Shown here: piece after piece, positions 1-6,002 of the stretch
Numbering within the stretch: position 1 is the stretch's first letter
Layout of the letters: each line of letters begins with the position of its first letter
The notes under the pieces: generated by a model
The model's database searches: none
Told to the model about the DNA's origin: nothing
Seen by the model: the letters and a program-made list of their open reading frames with translations, nothing else
From: Acidobacteriota bacterium
GTDB taxonomy: Bacteria; Acidobacteriota; Terriglobia; Acidiferrales; UBA7541
Reading direction: 5' to 3'
NCBI GenBank assembly: GCA_003224075.1
Contig: QHYF01000018.1
Coordinates: forward strand, 1 to 9,634
DNA: 9,634 bases
Position numbers and translations under genes: made by a program

Positions 1-215
1 TCGGACGCGCCAGATGGATTCAGGAGAAACGTTCCGTTGGGGATGAAAGAGAATTGCTGCCCGCTGACTGCGGCAATGACCATTAGCGCGGCAACCGCCA
101 AGAAAACAGCGCTTATCATCACGGCCTTGTACTGGCGCAAGAATGGTGATTTCTTAGTAGAAAACGGGGACAGATAACGGATAAAGCTGGACTGCTGGGC
201 TGGGAAAGTCCGCAT
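1..215 (-). CDS. N-terminal part of an unidentified membrane-anchored or exported protein (runs off the window)
   Basis: An open frame reads from an ATG at 215-213 to the window edge without a stop (71 codons). The start is well supported: the minus strand carries AGAGGAG five bases before the ATG. The first ~30 residues are polar and basic (RQYK just before the hydrophobic stretch). Residues ~31-50 (VMISAVFLAVAALMVIAAV) form one hydrophobic helix, followed by SGQQFSFIPNG, which looks extracytoplasmic. It is therefore either a type II membrane anchor or a signal peptide with a long n-region. The family cannot be named from 71 residues. It is divergent from the winged-helix/TPR gene at 460 and shares a 244-bp spacer with it. 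A short hairpin (232-244) lies in its leader just before the ribosome binding site. Confidence 0.7.
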   Translation of the reverse strand, partial: MRTFPAQQSSFIRYLSPFSTKKSPFLRQYKAVMISAVFLAVAALMVIAAVSGQQFSFIPNGTFLLNPSGAS

Positions 216-231
216 TAAAACTCCTCTTATA

Positions 232-244
232 GCGCCGTTGGCGC
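232..244. promoter_or_regulatory. Short GC hairpin in the divergent spacer
   Basis: GCGCC-GTT-GGCGC is a perfect 5-bp inverted repeat with a 3-nt loop. On the minus strand it lies directly upstream of the Shine-Dalgarno of the partial gene at 1-215, so it would sit in that mRNA's leader. On the plus strand it is followed by GGGTTTTATC, which looks terminator-like, but no plus-strand gene precedes it in the window. Its function is unknown. Confidence 0.3.
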
Positions 245-258
245 GGGTTTTATCACTG

Positions 259-272
259 TTCTCCAGGGAGAA
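259..272. promoter_or_regulatory. 14-bp dyad (TTCTCC-AG-GGAGAA), possible operator
   Basis: This is a perfect inverted repeat with 6-bp arms and a 2-bp centre in the spacer between the partial minus-strand gene and the winged-helix/TPR gene. It lies about 45 bp upstream of the minus-strand ATG, where a regulator or promoter element could be. No protein partner can be assigned. Confidence 0.3.
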
Positions 273-313
273 TGGGGACAGCAGTAGCAATGAAACTATG
301 CAAGTAGTGACGC

Positions 314-340
314 ACAAGCAATGCACGCTGCATTGTCTGT
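314..340. promoter_or_regulatory. 27-bp imperfect palindrome, candidate operator
   Basis: The core CAATGCA-CGC-TGCATTG (319-335) is a perfect 7-bp inverted repeat with a 3-bp centre. After two unpaired positions the symmetry resumes as ACA (314-316) and TGT (338-340). The dyad is near the middle of the divergent spacer, ~90 bp upstream of the extended -10 of the winged-helix/TPR gene. Its length and symmetry fit a dimeric DNA-binding protein. The adjacent winged-helix protein is one possible binder, but CadC/OmpR-type domains usually favour direct repeats, so that link is weak. Confidence 0.4.
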
Positions 341-426
341 TGATGACCAGCCAGCTTACTGAATTAAAGAGGGTTAACTGTCAAGGTGAGCAGTTTCAGC
401 ACTTTGGTACTAGTTCCTGTGAACGG

Positions 427-435
427 TGATAGAAT
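427..435 (+). promoter_or_regulatory. Extended -10 promoter of the winged-helix/TPR gene
   Basis: TGATAGAAT matches the sigma-70 extended -10 pattern TGnTATAAT with one mismatch in the hexamer (TAGAAT). No good -35 is visible at 17 bp, which is common for extended -10 promoters. Transcription would start near 442, leaving a leader of ~18 nt before the TTG at 460. A small dyad, GTTC-CTGT-GAAC (413-424), lies just upstream where a regulator could bind. The TAG inside the -10 is also the last in-frame stop before the gene, which limits the choice of start codon. Confidence 0.5.
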
Positions 436-459
436 CCGTCCACGAGGTCTACCCGGGCT

Positions 460-2046
460 TTGTCTCAAGCTTGTCCACGCCGCTTCGGAGTTTTCGAGGT
501 CAATCTTCAGGCGCGTGAGCTACGCAAACATGGCATTCGCGTGAAACTACGGGGCCAGCCGTTTGAGCTACTGAGCTTATTGCTGGAGCGGCCCGGCGAA
601 ATCATCTCCCGGGAAGAAATGGGCAGCTGCTTATGGCCTGGAGGGACATATGTCGACTTCGAGCACAGCCTGAACAGCGCGATCAAAAAACTCCGTCATG
701 CGCTGGGTGATTCTCCGGAAAATTCACGGTACATTGAAACGGTTCCCCGTGTCGGCTACCGCTTTATTGCTCCCGTGAAGCAAATCTCGGCAACGCCGCT
801 GCCCCCAGTAGACGTCTCTGTTGTCACGGATCGCTCCGGCGTACCGGCGCCCACTGTGGATGGAGCTGACAGGCGCGGACGGCATATCCTTCTCGGGATT
901 TCCATTGCCCTGATCGCGACGCTGGGTGCCTACTTCGCGTGGTCTCGCTCCCGAAGCGGCCCGCAGCCGCAAAGTAAGATCGCTGGCGAAATTCACGCCG
1001 CCCTTAACGGCCACGAATCCAGTAGGTCTAACAACCAGCCTGCGCTATCCCCCAAATCCGTCGAGGCCCATGACCTGTACCTCAAAGGTCTGTACTTCTG
1101 GAACAAAAGGACCGTGCCGGGATTTCACCAGGCCATCGAGTATTTTCAGCAAGCCGCAACAACGGATCCCAATTACGCCCCCGCCTATGCTGGCTTGGCG
1201 AATTCCTATACCTTGCTGACCGCCTATTCTTCTGTCTCTGCAACCCTATACATGCCCCAGGCACGTGCGGCCGCCCTACGCGCCCTGCAGCTGGACGAGG
1301 GCCTGGCGGAAGCGCACACAGCGCTGGCTTTGATTGTCCAGAATCACGATTGGGACTGGCAGACTTCAGAAAAAGAATACCGGCGGGCCATCGAATTGAA
1401 CCCCAACTACGCTACCGCCCACCACTGGTATGCCGAGCATCTGCTGTGGCTGGGGCGCTTCGACGAGGCGCTAACCGAGAGCGAACGAGCGCGCCAACTG
1501 GATCCACTTTCGCTCATCATTGCCGCCGACAACGGCGCGATTCTGTACTACTCACGGCAGTATGACCGCGCCATCGAACAGTTTCGCACCGTGCTTCGGA
1601 AGGATCCGAAATTTGGCCGGGCAGGCGGCCTTTTAACCTTTGCGTACGTGGAAAAGGCGATGTTCGCCCAAGCGCTGGCTGACGCAGAAATATTGCGCCG
1701 TCTTTATGGTGAGGGACCCTGGTACTGGTCGAGGCTGGCTTACATCTATGGTCGCGCGGGTCAGCCGGAGCGAGCTCGACACGAGCTGGAAAAACTGGAA
1801 GAGGTGAGCCGGCATGAGCAATTGGATCCCGTAATTATGCTTTGGGCACATCTAGGTATGGGCGACAAGGAGGAGGCCCTGGCCGACCTGGAAAAGGCGT
1901 ACTCCGAGCACTTCGGTATTCTGACCACTCTCAAGGTCGAACCGGGCTTCGACCCCTTGCGCAGCGATCCGCGCTTCCAGGACTTATTGCAGCGCGTGGG
2001 ATTGGCCGATAGCGGCGCTGCCGGGAAAAGTACCGCAAAGCCTTGA
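460..2046 (+). CDS. Winged-helix (CadC/OmpR-type) DNA-binding protein with one membrane helix and C-terminal TPR repeats
   Basis: This is a 528-residue membrane-bound regulator. Residues ~8-105 form an OmpR/PhoB-type winged helix, with the hallmarks LRGQPFELLSLLLERPGE, LWP, LNSAIKKLRHALGD and IETVPRVGYRF. A proline-rich linker (111-135) leads to one membrane helix (~143-160, basic residues on both sides). From ~201 to the end there are about six or seven TPR units, including LYFWNKRTVPGFHQAIEYFQ and AIEQFRTVLRKDPKF. The C-terminus FDPLRSDPRFQDLL is typical of acidobacterial members. The family is thought to bind DNA in the cytoplasm and sense through the extracytoplasmic part; the signal and targets are unknown. 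The TTG at 460 is the only start codon between the in-frame stop at 430 and the winged helix. GAGG at 444-447 is a weak, slightly distant ribosome binding site. The FlgO-like domain often found between the membrane helix and the TPRs is missing except for a possible remnant at ~173-186. Confidence 0.88.
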   Translation: MSQACPRRFGVFEVNLQARELRKHGIRVKLRGQPFELLSLLLERPGEIISREEMGSCLWPGGTYVDFEHSLNSAIKKLRHALGDSPENSRYIETVPRVGYRFIAPVKQISATPLPPVDVSVVTDRSGVPAPTVDGADRRGRHILLGISIALIATLGAYFAWSRSRSGPQPQSKIAGEIHAALNGHESSRSNNQPALSPKSVEAHDLYLKGLYFWNKRTVPGFHQAIEYFQQAATTDPNYAPAYAGLANSYTLLTAYSSVSATLYMPQARAAALRALQLDEGLAEAHTALALIVQNHDWDWQTSEKEYRRAIELNPNYATAHHWYAEHLLWLGRFDEALTESERARQLDPLSLIIAADNGAILYYSRQYDRAIEQFRTVLRKDPKFGRAGGLLTFAYVEKAMFAQALADAEILRRLYGEGPWYWSRLAYIYGRAGQPERARHELEKLEEVSRHEQLDPVIMLWAHLGMGDKEEALADLEKAYSEHFGILTTLKVEPGFDPLRSDPRFQDLLQRVGLADSGAAGKSTAKP

Positions 2047-2066
2047 CTTTTCATCGAATAAAAACG

Positions 2067-2082
2067 CTGCGCGAGAGCGCAG
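2067..2082. terminator. Hairpin between the winged-helix/TPR gene and the LmbE gene, weak terminator candidate
   Basis: CTGCGC-GAGA-GCGCAG is a perfect 6-bp stem closed by a GNRA-type tetraloop, 21 nt after the TGA at 2044-2046. On the plus strand it is followed by GTCTCTTCC, a poor U-tract. On the minus strand it is followed by CG and then TTTTTATTC, a better one, but no minus-strand gene reads into it here. It may only partly separate the two plus-strand genes, leaving read-through into the deacetylase possible. Confidence 0.4.
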
Positions 2083-2122
2083 GTCTCTTCCATCTGCGAA
2101 ACTATTCAGTTAAGGAATCCCC

Positions 2123-3520
2123 ATGCTGCGATTCGCGAGAACGTTGCTCATTGTTTCTTTGAATACAAACCTGCTGTTGTGCGGAGCGATTGCGCAGGAG
2201 CCAAAAGCGCTGCCGCTGCCCGACGAGCGGTACAAGGCGGATCTTCTGCTGGTAGTGGCGCATCCGGATGACGAAGGCGCGGCGACTCCTTATCTGGCGC
2301 GGGCGCTCGATGAGCATAAGCGCATCGCGGTGGTCTATGGCACGCGCGGCAGCAGCGGCGCGAACGAAGCTGGGGCAGAGCAAGCCGCGGCCCTCGGCGC
2401 CATTCGAGAGATCGAAGCGCGGAACGCGTTGACCACGCTCGGGATTGCCAACGTGTGGTTTCTCCCCGGCAAGGATACCGCCTCGCAAAACGTGCTTCAG
2501 TCGCTGGCCAATTGGGATCACGGGGAATGCCTCGAGCAACTGGTGCGCATTATTCGTCTGACGCGCCCGGAAGTGATCCTCACTTTCCTTCCCGGAACGT
2601 TCATCGGGGAAGACCACGGCGACCATCAGGCCTCCGGAGTGCTGGCCACGGAAGCGTTCGATCTGGCAGGCGATTCCGTTGCGTTTCCCGAGCAACTCGC
2701 CGGGCCCATGCGGCGACTCGAGCCCTATCTCGAGAATCTGAAACCCTGGCAGCCAAAGAAGATTTATTACTTCGCGGATGCCGAGCGCGAAGACATCTTT
2801 CGCGGAAAAGGTCCGGAGTATTCCGTGAAGGAGATTTCCAAGTCCGCCAAGCAGCCGTACTGGCGAATGGCGCTGGACTCGTTCCGCGCGCACCAAACCC
2901 AGGCGAAGTCGTTTCTGGATAAGATCGCGCAGATGGATGAAGCGCAAATCGAAAAGATGGCCACCTCCGATAGCGGCTGGTCGGACGCGCAGCACTTCGT
3001 GCTCGGCAAATCGCTGGTCGGAGGGAACATGGCCGGAGACATTTTTGAGGGCATCAAATCAGGCGCAATTCCTTTTACCCGGTCCGAAGTCTCGGCGGAT
3101 CCAGCACGGCCGGAATTATCGGTGGAACTGGATGGGCCGTGGAGTTTCTACGCGGAGTTTCGGCGCGCTCATGGGCTCGCGAATCTGCCGCATCCGGAGC
3201 CGCCGGAGATCGCCCTGCAGGCTCCCGGGACGCTGGTGATCCCCCTGTGCGTGCGCAACCGAACCGCGAAAAAGCAGGAGATCACATTCTCCGCCACTCT
3301 GCCCGCGGGCTGGGTCGCTCAAAGCGGCACGGGAAAGTTTACCGTAGCTGCGAAGCAAGTGGCTGCCACTCGCGTTGAAGTGACTCTGCCGATGCTCGCC
3401 GAGAATGAAGCGAAAAACACCAAGCCGCAGGAAATCGCGGTCCATGCGGAATCAGACGGGCAATCCATCGGCGAGATCAAACTTCGCGTGGCACTGCGAA
3501 AACGCGCCCTGCCCCAGTAG
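2123..3520 (+). CDS. Exported PIG-L/LmbE-family zinc-dependent deacetylase with a C-terminal Ig-like domain
   Basis: The protein has 465 residues. A signal peptide occupies residues 1-24 (hydrophobic core LLIVSLNTNLLL, likely cut after AIA before QEP). Residues ~38-260 are the LmbE/PIG-L fold, which removes N-acetyl groups from amino-sugar conjugates using a divalent metal. The signature AHPDDE gives H47 and D50 as probable metal ligands and D49 as the general base. DHGDHQAS gives H165 and H168, matching the MshB HxxH pair. Residues ~325-460 are predicted beta-rich and resemble the NEW3/NPCBM-associated Ig-like domain (VIPLCVRNRT, ATLPAGW). The protein is larger than the ~230-300-residue cytoplasmic MshB/BshB type and is exported, so a cell-wall or extracellular glycan substrate is likelier than a low-molecular-weight thiol. 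TAAGGAA five bases before the ATG supports the start. The physiological substrate is unknown. Confidence 0.9.
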   Translation: MLRFARTLLIVSLNTNLLLCGAIAQEPKALPLPDERYKADLLLVVAHPDDEGAATPYLARALDEHKRIAVVYGTRGSSGANEAGAEQAAALGAIREIEARNALTTLGIANVWFLPGKDTASQNVLQSLANWDHGECLEQLVRIIRLTRPEVILTFLPGTFIGEDHGDHQASGVLATEAFDLAGDSVAFPEQLAGPMRRLEPYLENLKPWQPKKIYYFADAEREDIFRGKGPEYSVKEISKSAKQPYWRMALDSFRAHQTQAKSFLDKIAQMDEAQIEKMATSDSGWSDAQHFVLGKSLVGGNMAGDIFEGIKSGAIPFTRSEVSADPARPELSVELDGPWSFYAEFRRAHGLANLPHPEPPEIALQAPGTLVIPLCVRNRTAKKQEITFSATLPAGWVAQSGTGKFTVAAKQVAATRVEVTLPMLAENEAKNTKPQEIAVHAESDGQSIGEIKLRVALRKRALPQ

Positions 3521-3526
3521 TCCGGC

Positions 3527-4381
3527 TCAAGATTTCTTTTGACGCGCGGCTTCCATTGATTCCCAGGCCGCTTCCGGCAAGAGCAACAGGTCGTTGAATT
3601 CGCCGGCGCCGCGCAGCCATTGCGCGCCGTCGATGACCACGCATTCGCCGTTGATGTATTCGGCCATGTCGCTGATGAGAAACGCGGCGAGATTAGCCAG
3701 CTCTTCATGGCGGCCAAAGCGCTTCATCGGATGCTTGTCCCGGGCGTGTTCTTCGAATTGCTTCGAAGGCATCAACCGCGACCACGCACCCTCCGTGGGG
3801 AAGGGCCCGGGCGCGATGGCGTTCAACCGGACGTGATATTTCGCCCATTCCACGGCAAGCGACGTGGTCATCGCCAAAACTCCCGCTTTGGCGCAGGCCG
3901 AAGGCACCACGAATCCCGAGCCGCAATTGGCGGCGGCGTAGGTGGTAACGATGTTCAGCACGTTTCCGCCAAGCTTCTTTGCGATCCATCGCTTGCCGAA
4001 AACTTGCGTGCAGTGAAACGTCCCGTTGAGAACGATCCCGACCACGGCGTTGAAGGCATTGGGAGTCAGTTTTTCCGTGCGGGCCATGAAATTACCGGCG
4101 GCATTGTTGACCAGCGTGTCGATTTCGCCGAACTGCTCCTCGGCTTTTGCCGCGGCGGCCTCAACCGCTCCATAGTCCCGCACGTCGCAAGTGGTGTATG
4201 CGGCTGCGCCGCCATCCCGGTGGATCGCAGCGCAAGTTTCGCGCAACGGTTCTTCCCGCCGGCCGACGAGGAATAGCCGTGCGCCCAATTCCGCAAACCG
4301 CAAAGCCATCGCCTTACCCAGTCCCGTTCCGCCGCCCGTGAGAAAGATCGCCTGGCCCTTCAACAAGTCCTGTTGGAACAC
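3527..4381 (-). CDS. Short-chain dehydrogenase of the 2,4-dienoyl-CoA reductase (mitochondrial DECR) type
   Basis: This 284-residue cytoplasmic enzyme is expected to reduce trans-2,4-dienoyl-CoA with NADPH during breakdown of unsaturated fatty acids. The nucleotide-binding motif TGGGTGLG is at 15-22, with VGRR at 39-42 fitting NADPH preference and NNAAGNF at 92-98. The ordinary SDR YxxxK tyrosine position holds serine (S161 in PSACAK). This is the DECR arrangement: N119 (VLNGT), Y148 (NIVTTYA), S161 and K165 match human DECR1 N148, Y199, S210 and K214. PGPFPTEGAWSRL and the C-terminal GEFNDL are also DECR-like. Relative to human DECR1, two extra residues lie between Y148 and GSGFVVP. The start is GTG (4381-4379) preceded by AGGTGGTGA; MFQQDLLKGQ fits the family N-terminus. 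It is unrelated to E. coli FadH, which is a flavoprotein. It is convergent with the LmbE gene (6 nt between stops) and lies 152 bp downstream of the TPR gene on the same strand. Confidence 0.9.
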   Translation of the reverse strand: MFQQDLLKGQAIFLTGGGTGLGKAMALRFAELGARLFLVGRREEPLRETCAAIHRDGGAAAYTTCDVRDYGAVEAAAAKAEEQFGEIDTLVNNAAGNFMARTEKLTPNAFNAVVGIVLNGTFHCTQVFGKRWIAKKLGGNVLNIVTTYAAANCGSGFVVPSACAKAGVLAMTTSLAVEWAKYHVRLNAIAPGPFPTEGAWSRLMPSKQFEEHARDKHPMKRFGRHEELANLAAFLISDMAEYINGECVVIDGAQWLRGAGEFNDLLLLPEAAWESMEAARQKKS

Positions 4382-4431
4382 GATTCACCACCTCGCCCGA
4401 ATGACCGATGGCGCGTCACCAGCGGGAAGCG

Positions 4432-4471
4432 CATTCTAGTGCATCAGGGGAAATATAGTGACTCATTCTAG
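4432..4471 (-). promoter_or_regulatory. Paired CATTCTAG repeats upstream of the dienoyl-CoA reductase, possible promoter
   Basis: CATTCTAG occurs at 4432-4439 and again at 4464-4471, 32 bp apart (about three helical turns). Read on the minus strand, each contains TAGAAT, a five-of-six match to the -10 consensus. The nearer one would start transcription ~50 nt before the GTG at 4381. No convincing -35 was found for either copy, so this could be a tandem promoter, an operator pair or chance. The rest of the 4382-4533 spacer shows nothing clear and no strong terminator for the TPR gene. Confidence 0.25.
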
Positions 4472-4533
4472 CCCCAGGGCGCGGCAAGAAGGGACTCCAC
4501 TGCAAGGAGGCTGGCGCTTCATCAGTCGAAGTT

Positions 4534-5415
4534 TCACGGATGCATCTGTGTTGGAGCGAACCGGCCCATCGCTTTCGCGTACTCCCCGGAGTAGAGCGAG
4601 CTTTCCGGAAATTCCTGGCTCAATTCGCGCAGGAGTTTTTGCGCGAGGACGTCTTTTTTTTCTCTACGCGCCGCCAGCGCCAGCAGGATTTTCGCAAACG
4701 GCTGGAGGTAGCGGCCATGATCGATGGTTTTTAGAAGCTGCTCCATGCCCAGCTTCTTGTCGCCGTGGATGCCGCCGAACCAGAGCATGAAGCGAGCGCC
4801 GCCCGAAAGGCTGCCGATGATGTAATTGGCGGTTCCCAGCGCGACGTACGCGTCGCCGTCGCCGGGCCGCAAAACCAGGAGCTGTTTTGCGTATTCGTTG
4901 CCTTCCTTGAGACGCTTCAACGCGTCCAGATGCTGTTTCTTGAGGATCATGTCGGCGTTGGATTGCATTCCGGCGGCTAGGGTCAAGGCGAAGAGGGCCC
5001 CGGCATCCCGGGGGTCCTTGGCGAGCCGTTGTTTGGCGAGTTTGCGCGCCTGGTCCACCGCAATCTGAAAGTTTTTCATGCGCCCCGGATCCGGCTTGCC
5101 TTCAATGCCATGAAGGAATCTCTTTTCGTTGAGAAAGAAATCGCTGCTAAGGACGCCTTGGCGGTAAAGTTCCTCGAATAGATAACTAGCGGCGATAGCG
5201 GCGTAGCCGAACGGTTCGTCTGGGTGACGGGATTCCCAGTCTGTGAATTTTTCGCGGGCTTCTTCAAAGTTCTGGGCATAAAGAGAATGAAAGCCCGCCG
5301 CAAGCTCCGGCACGGTCGTGAACGCGGGGCTGTCGGCGGGGGCTTCCCGCTGCGCGAGACAAGCAGCTGCCGCGAACAGAAGGAAGGACGCCACGACATA
5401 GAAACGCCGATGCAT
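4534..5415 (-). CDS. Exported TPR-type protein of unknown function, third gene of the PKS operon
   Basis: The protein has 293 residues. Residues 1-21 form a signal peptide (YVVASFLLFAAAACLAQ), either cut after CLA or, less likely, processed as a lipoprotein at C19 (AAAC is a poor lipobox). The rest is predicted helical with TPR-like units: FHSLYAQNFEEAREKFTDWE (43-62), ARKLAKQRLAKDPRDAGALF (123-142), AKQLLVLRPGDGDAYVALG (176-194) and AKILLALAARREKKDVLAQK (241-260). A less typical stretch, GARFMLWFGGIHGDKKLGM (206-224), may be a family hallmark. No catalytic motif is seen. The frame stays open upstream to 5574, but those residues lie inside the methyltransferase gene and look like read-through, so the ATG at 5415 just before the signal peptide was chosen. 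AAAAGAG gives only a weak ribosome binding site. The 14-bp gap to the methyltransferase stop indicates an operon. A role in assembling or holding the pathway product at the membrane is speculative. Confidence 0.75.
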   Translation of the reverse strand: MHRRFYVVASFLLFAAAACLAQREAPADSPAFTTVPELAAGFHSLYAQNFEEAREKFTDWESRHPDEPFGYAAIAASYLFEELYRQGVLSSDFFLNEKRFLHGIEGKPDPGRMKNFQIAVDQARKLAKQRLAKDPRDAGALFALTLAAGMQSNADMILKKQHLDALKRLKEGNEYAKQLLVLRPGDGDAYVALGTANYIIGSLSGGARFMLWFGGIHGDKKLGMEQLLKTIDHGRYLQPFAKILLALAARREKKDVLAQKLLRELSQEFPESSLYSGEYAKAMGRFAPTQMHP

Positions 5416-5429
5416 GCGCGCTCTTTTCG

Positions 5430-6002
5430 TTAGAAAAGTCCCGGGAGGAAACGCGGCTTGCCGGTCATTGCCGCGCGATAGTCTGGATTCGCGAAAAGCA
5501 CGCGCTCCTCTGTGGAGAGCCGCTGCGCCAGAACTCCAATGTGCGCAATGGCCCCCGCCGCTGCGGTCATCCACGCGGTATGAATCAGCGGAAGCGCCAG
5601 CATCTCCGCAAAGACCGCTGCATAATTAGGATGCCGGACGTAGCGAAAAGGTCCAGACGTCACCACGCCGAGACGCGTCGAATCCATTACTTGAACATTC
5701 CAATGTTCGCCCAGTGTTCGAATCACCCACCAGCGAACGGCGTTGGCCGCAAGGAAAACTGCAAGCATCGGCGCCGCCAGCCAGAAGATGAAGGGACGCC
5801 CAAGGAGGACCACTTCCAGGGCCGCGCCAAGCAGCACGGCGATGTGCAGCAGCACCATCCAGCGGAACCTCGGCTCGTCGATTTTCGCGGCCCCGCGCGC
5901 GCGCATTTCCCGTTGGTGACGCTTTGAAATGCGCAGCTCGGCTAGCCGCAGCAACGCCACGGCAAGAAGCAGGCCAAGAAAGGCAACGATGCTCACGTCC
6001 AT
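5430..6002 (-). CDS. Isoprenylcysteine carboxyl methyltransferase (ICMT)-family membrane methyltransferase
   Basis: This 190-residue integral membrane protein has hydrophobic segments at ~3-22, 47-68, 70-89 and 127-158. The ICMT core signature is at the C-terminal side: G-PFRYVRHPNYAAVFAE (117-133, RHPNY at 123-127), then RLSTEERVL with the E165-E166 pair, and DYRAAMTGKPRFLPGLF at the end. In the family this region binds SAM. Paired with a type III PKS it matches Bacillus BpsB (YpbQ) and Streptomyces SrsB, which O-methylate alkylpyrones or alkylresorcinol products, so protein prenylcysteine is an unlikely substrate. The frame stays open to 6092, but the ATG at 6002 overlaps the PKS stop by 10 nt (ATGGACGTGA) and starts directly at the first membrane helix. 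No Shine-Dalgarno precedes it, which suggests translational coupling to the PKS. Confidence 0.87.
   Translation of the reverse strand: MDVSIVAFLGLLLAVALLRLAELRISKRHQREMRARGAAKIDEPRFRWMVLLHIAVLLGAALEVVLLGRPFIFWLAAPMLAVFLAANAVRWWVIRTLGEHWNVQVMDSTRLGVVTSGPFRYVRHPNYAAVFAEMLALPLIHTAWMTAAAGAIAHIGVLAQRLSTEERVLFANPDYRAAMTGKPRFLPGLF

Noticed and set aside
238..429. A 63-codon frame in the spacer before the winged-helix gene.
   Set aside because: TTG start without a ribosome site, no recognisable protein features, and it runs across the dyads of a regulatory spacer.
2981..2990. The decamer TCGGACGCGC repeated at 1-10 and 2981-2990.
   Set aside because: A single 10-mer match in GC-rich DNA, with no flanking similarity, is expected by chance.
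2102..2995. A 297-codon frame antisense to the LmbE gene.
   Set aside because: No domain, no ribosome binding site, and the opposite strand carries the conserved AHPDDE and HGDH motifs in a continuous gene.
3620..4276. A 218-codon plus-strand frame opposite the dienoyl-CoA reductase.
   Set aside because: Composition is typical of an antisense shadow. The minus strand aligns with the DECR family over its whole length.
3527..4381. A catalytically dead SDR, because serine occupies the YxxxK tyrosine position.
   Set aside because: The DECR family normally has serine there and uses a tyrosine further upstream, which is present (Y148).
5416..5574. An N-terminal extension of the exported TPR protein.
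   Set aside because: These 53 codons lie inside the methyltransferase gene and would bury the signal peptide. The ATG at 5415 is the sensible start.
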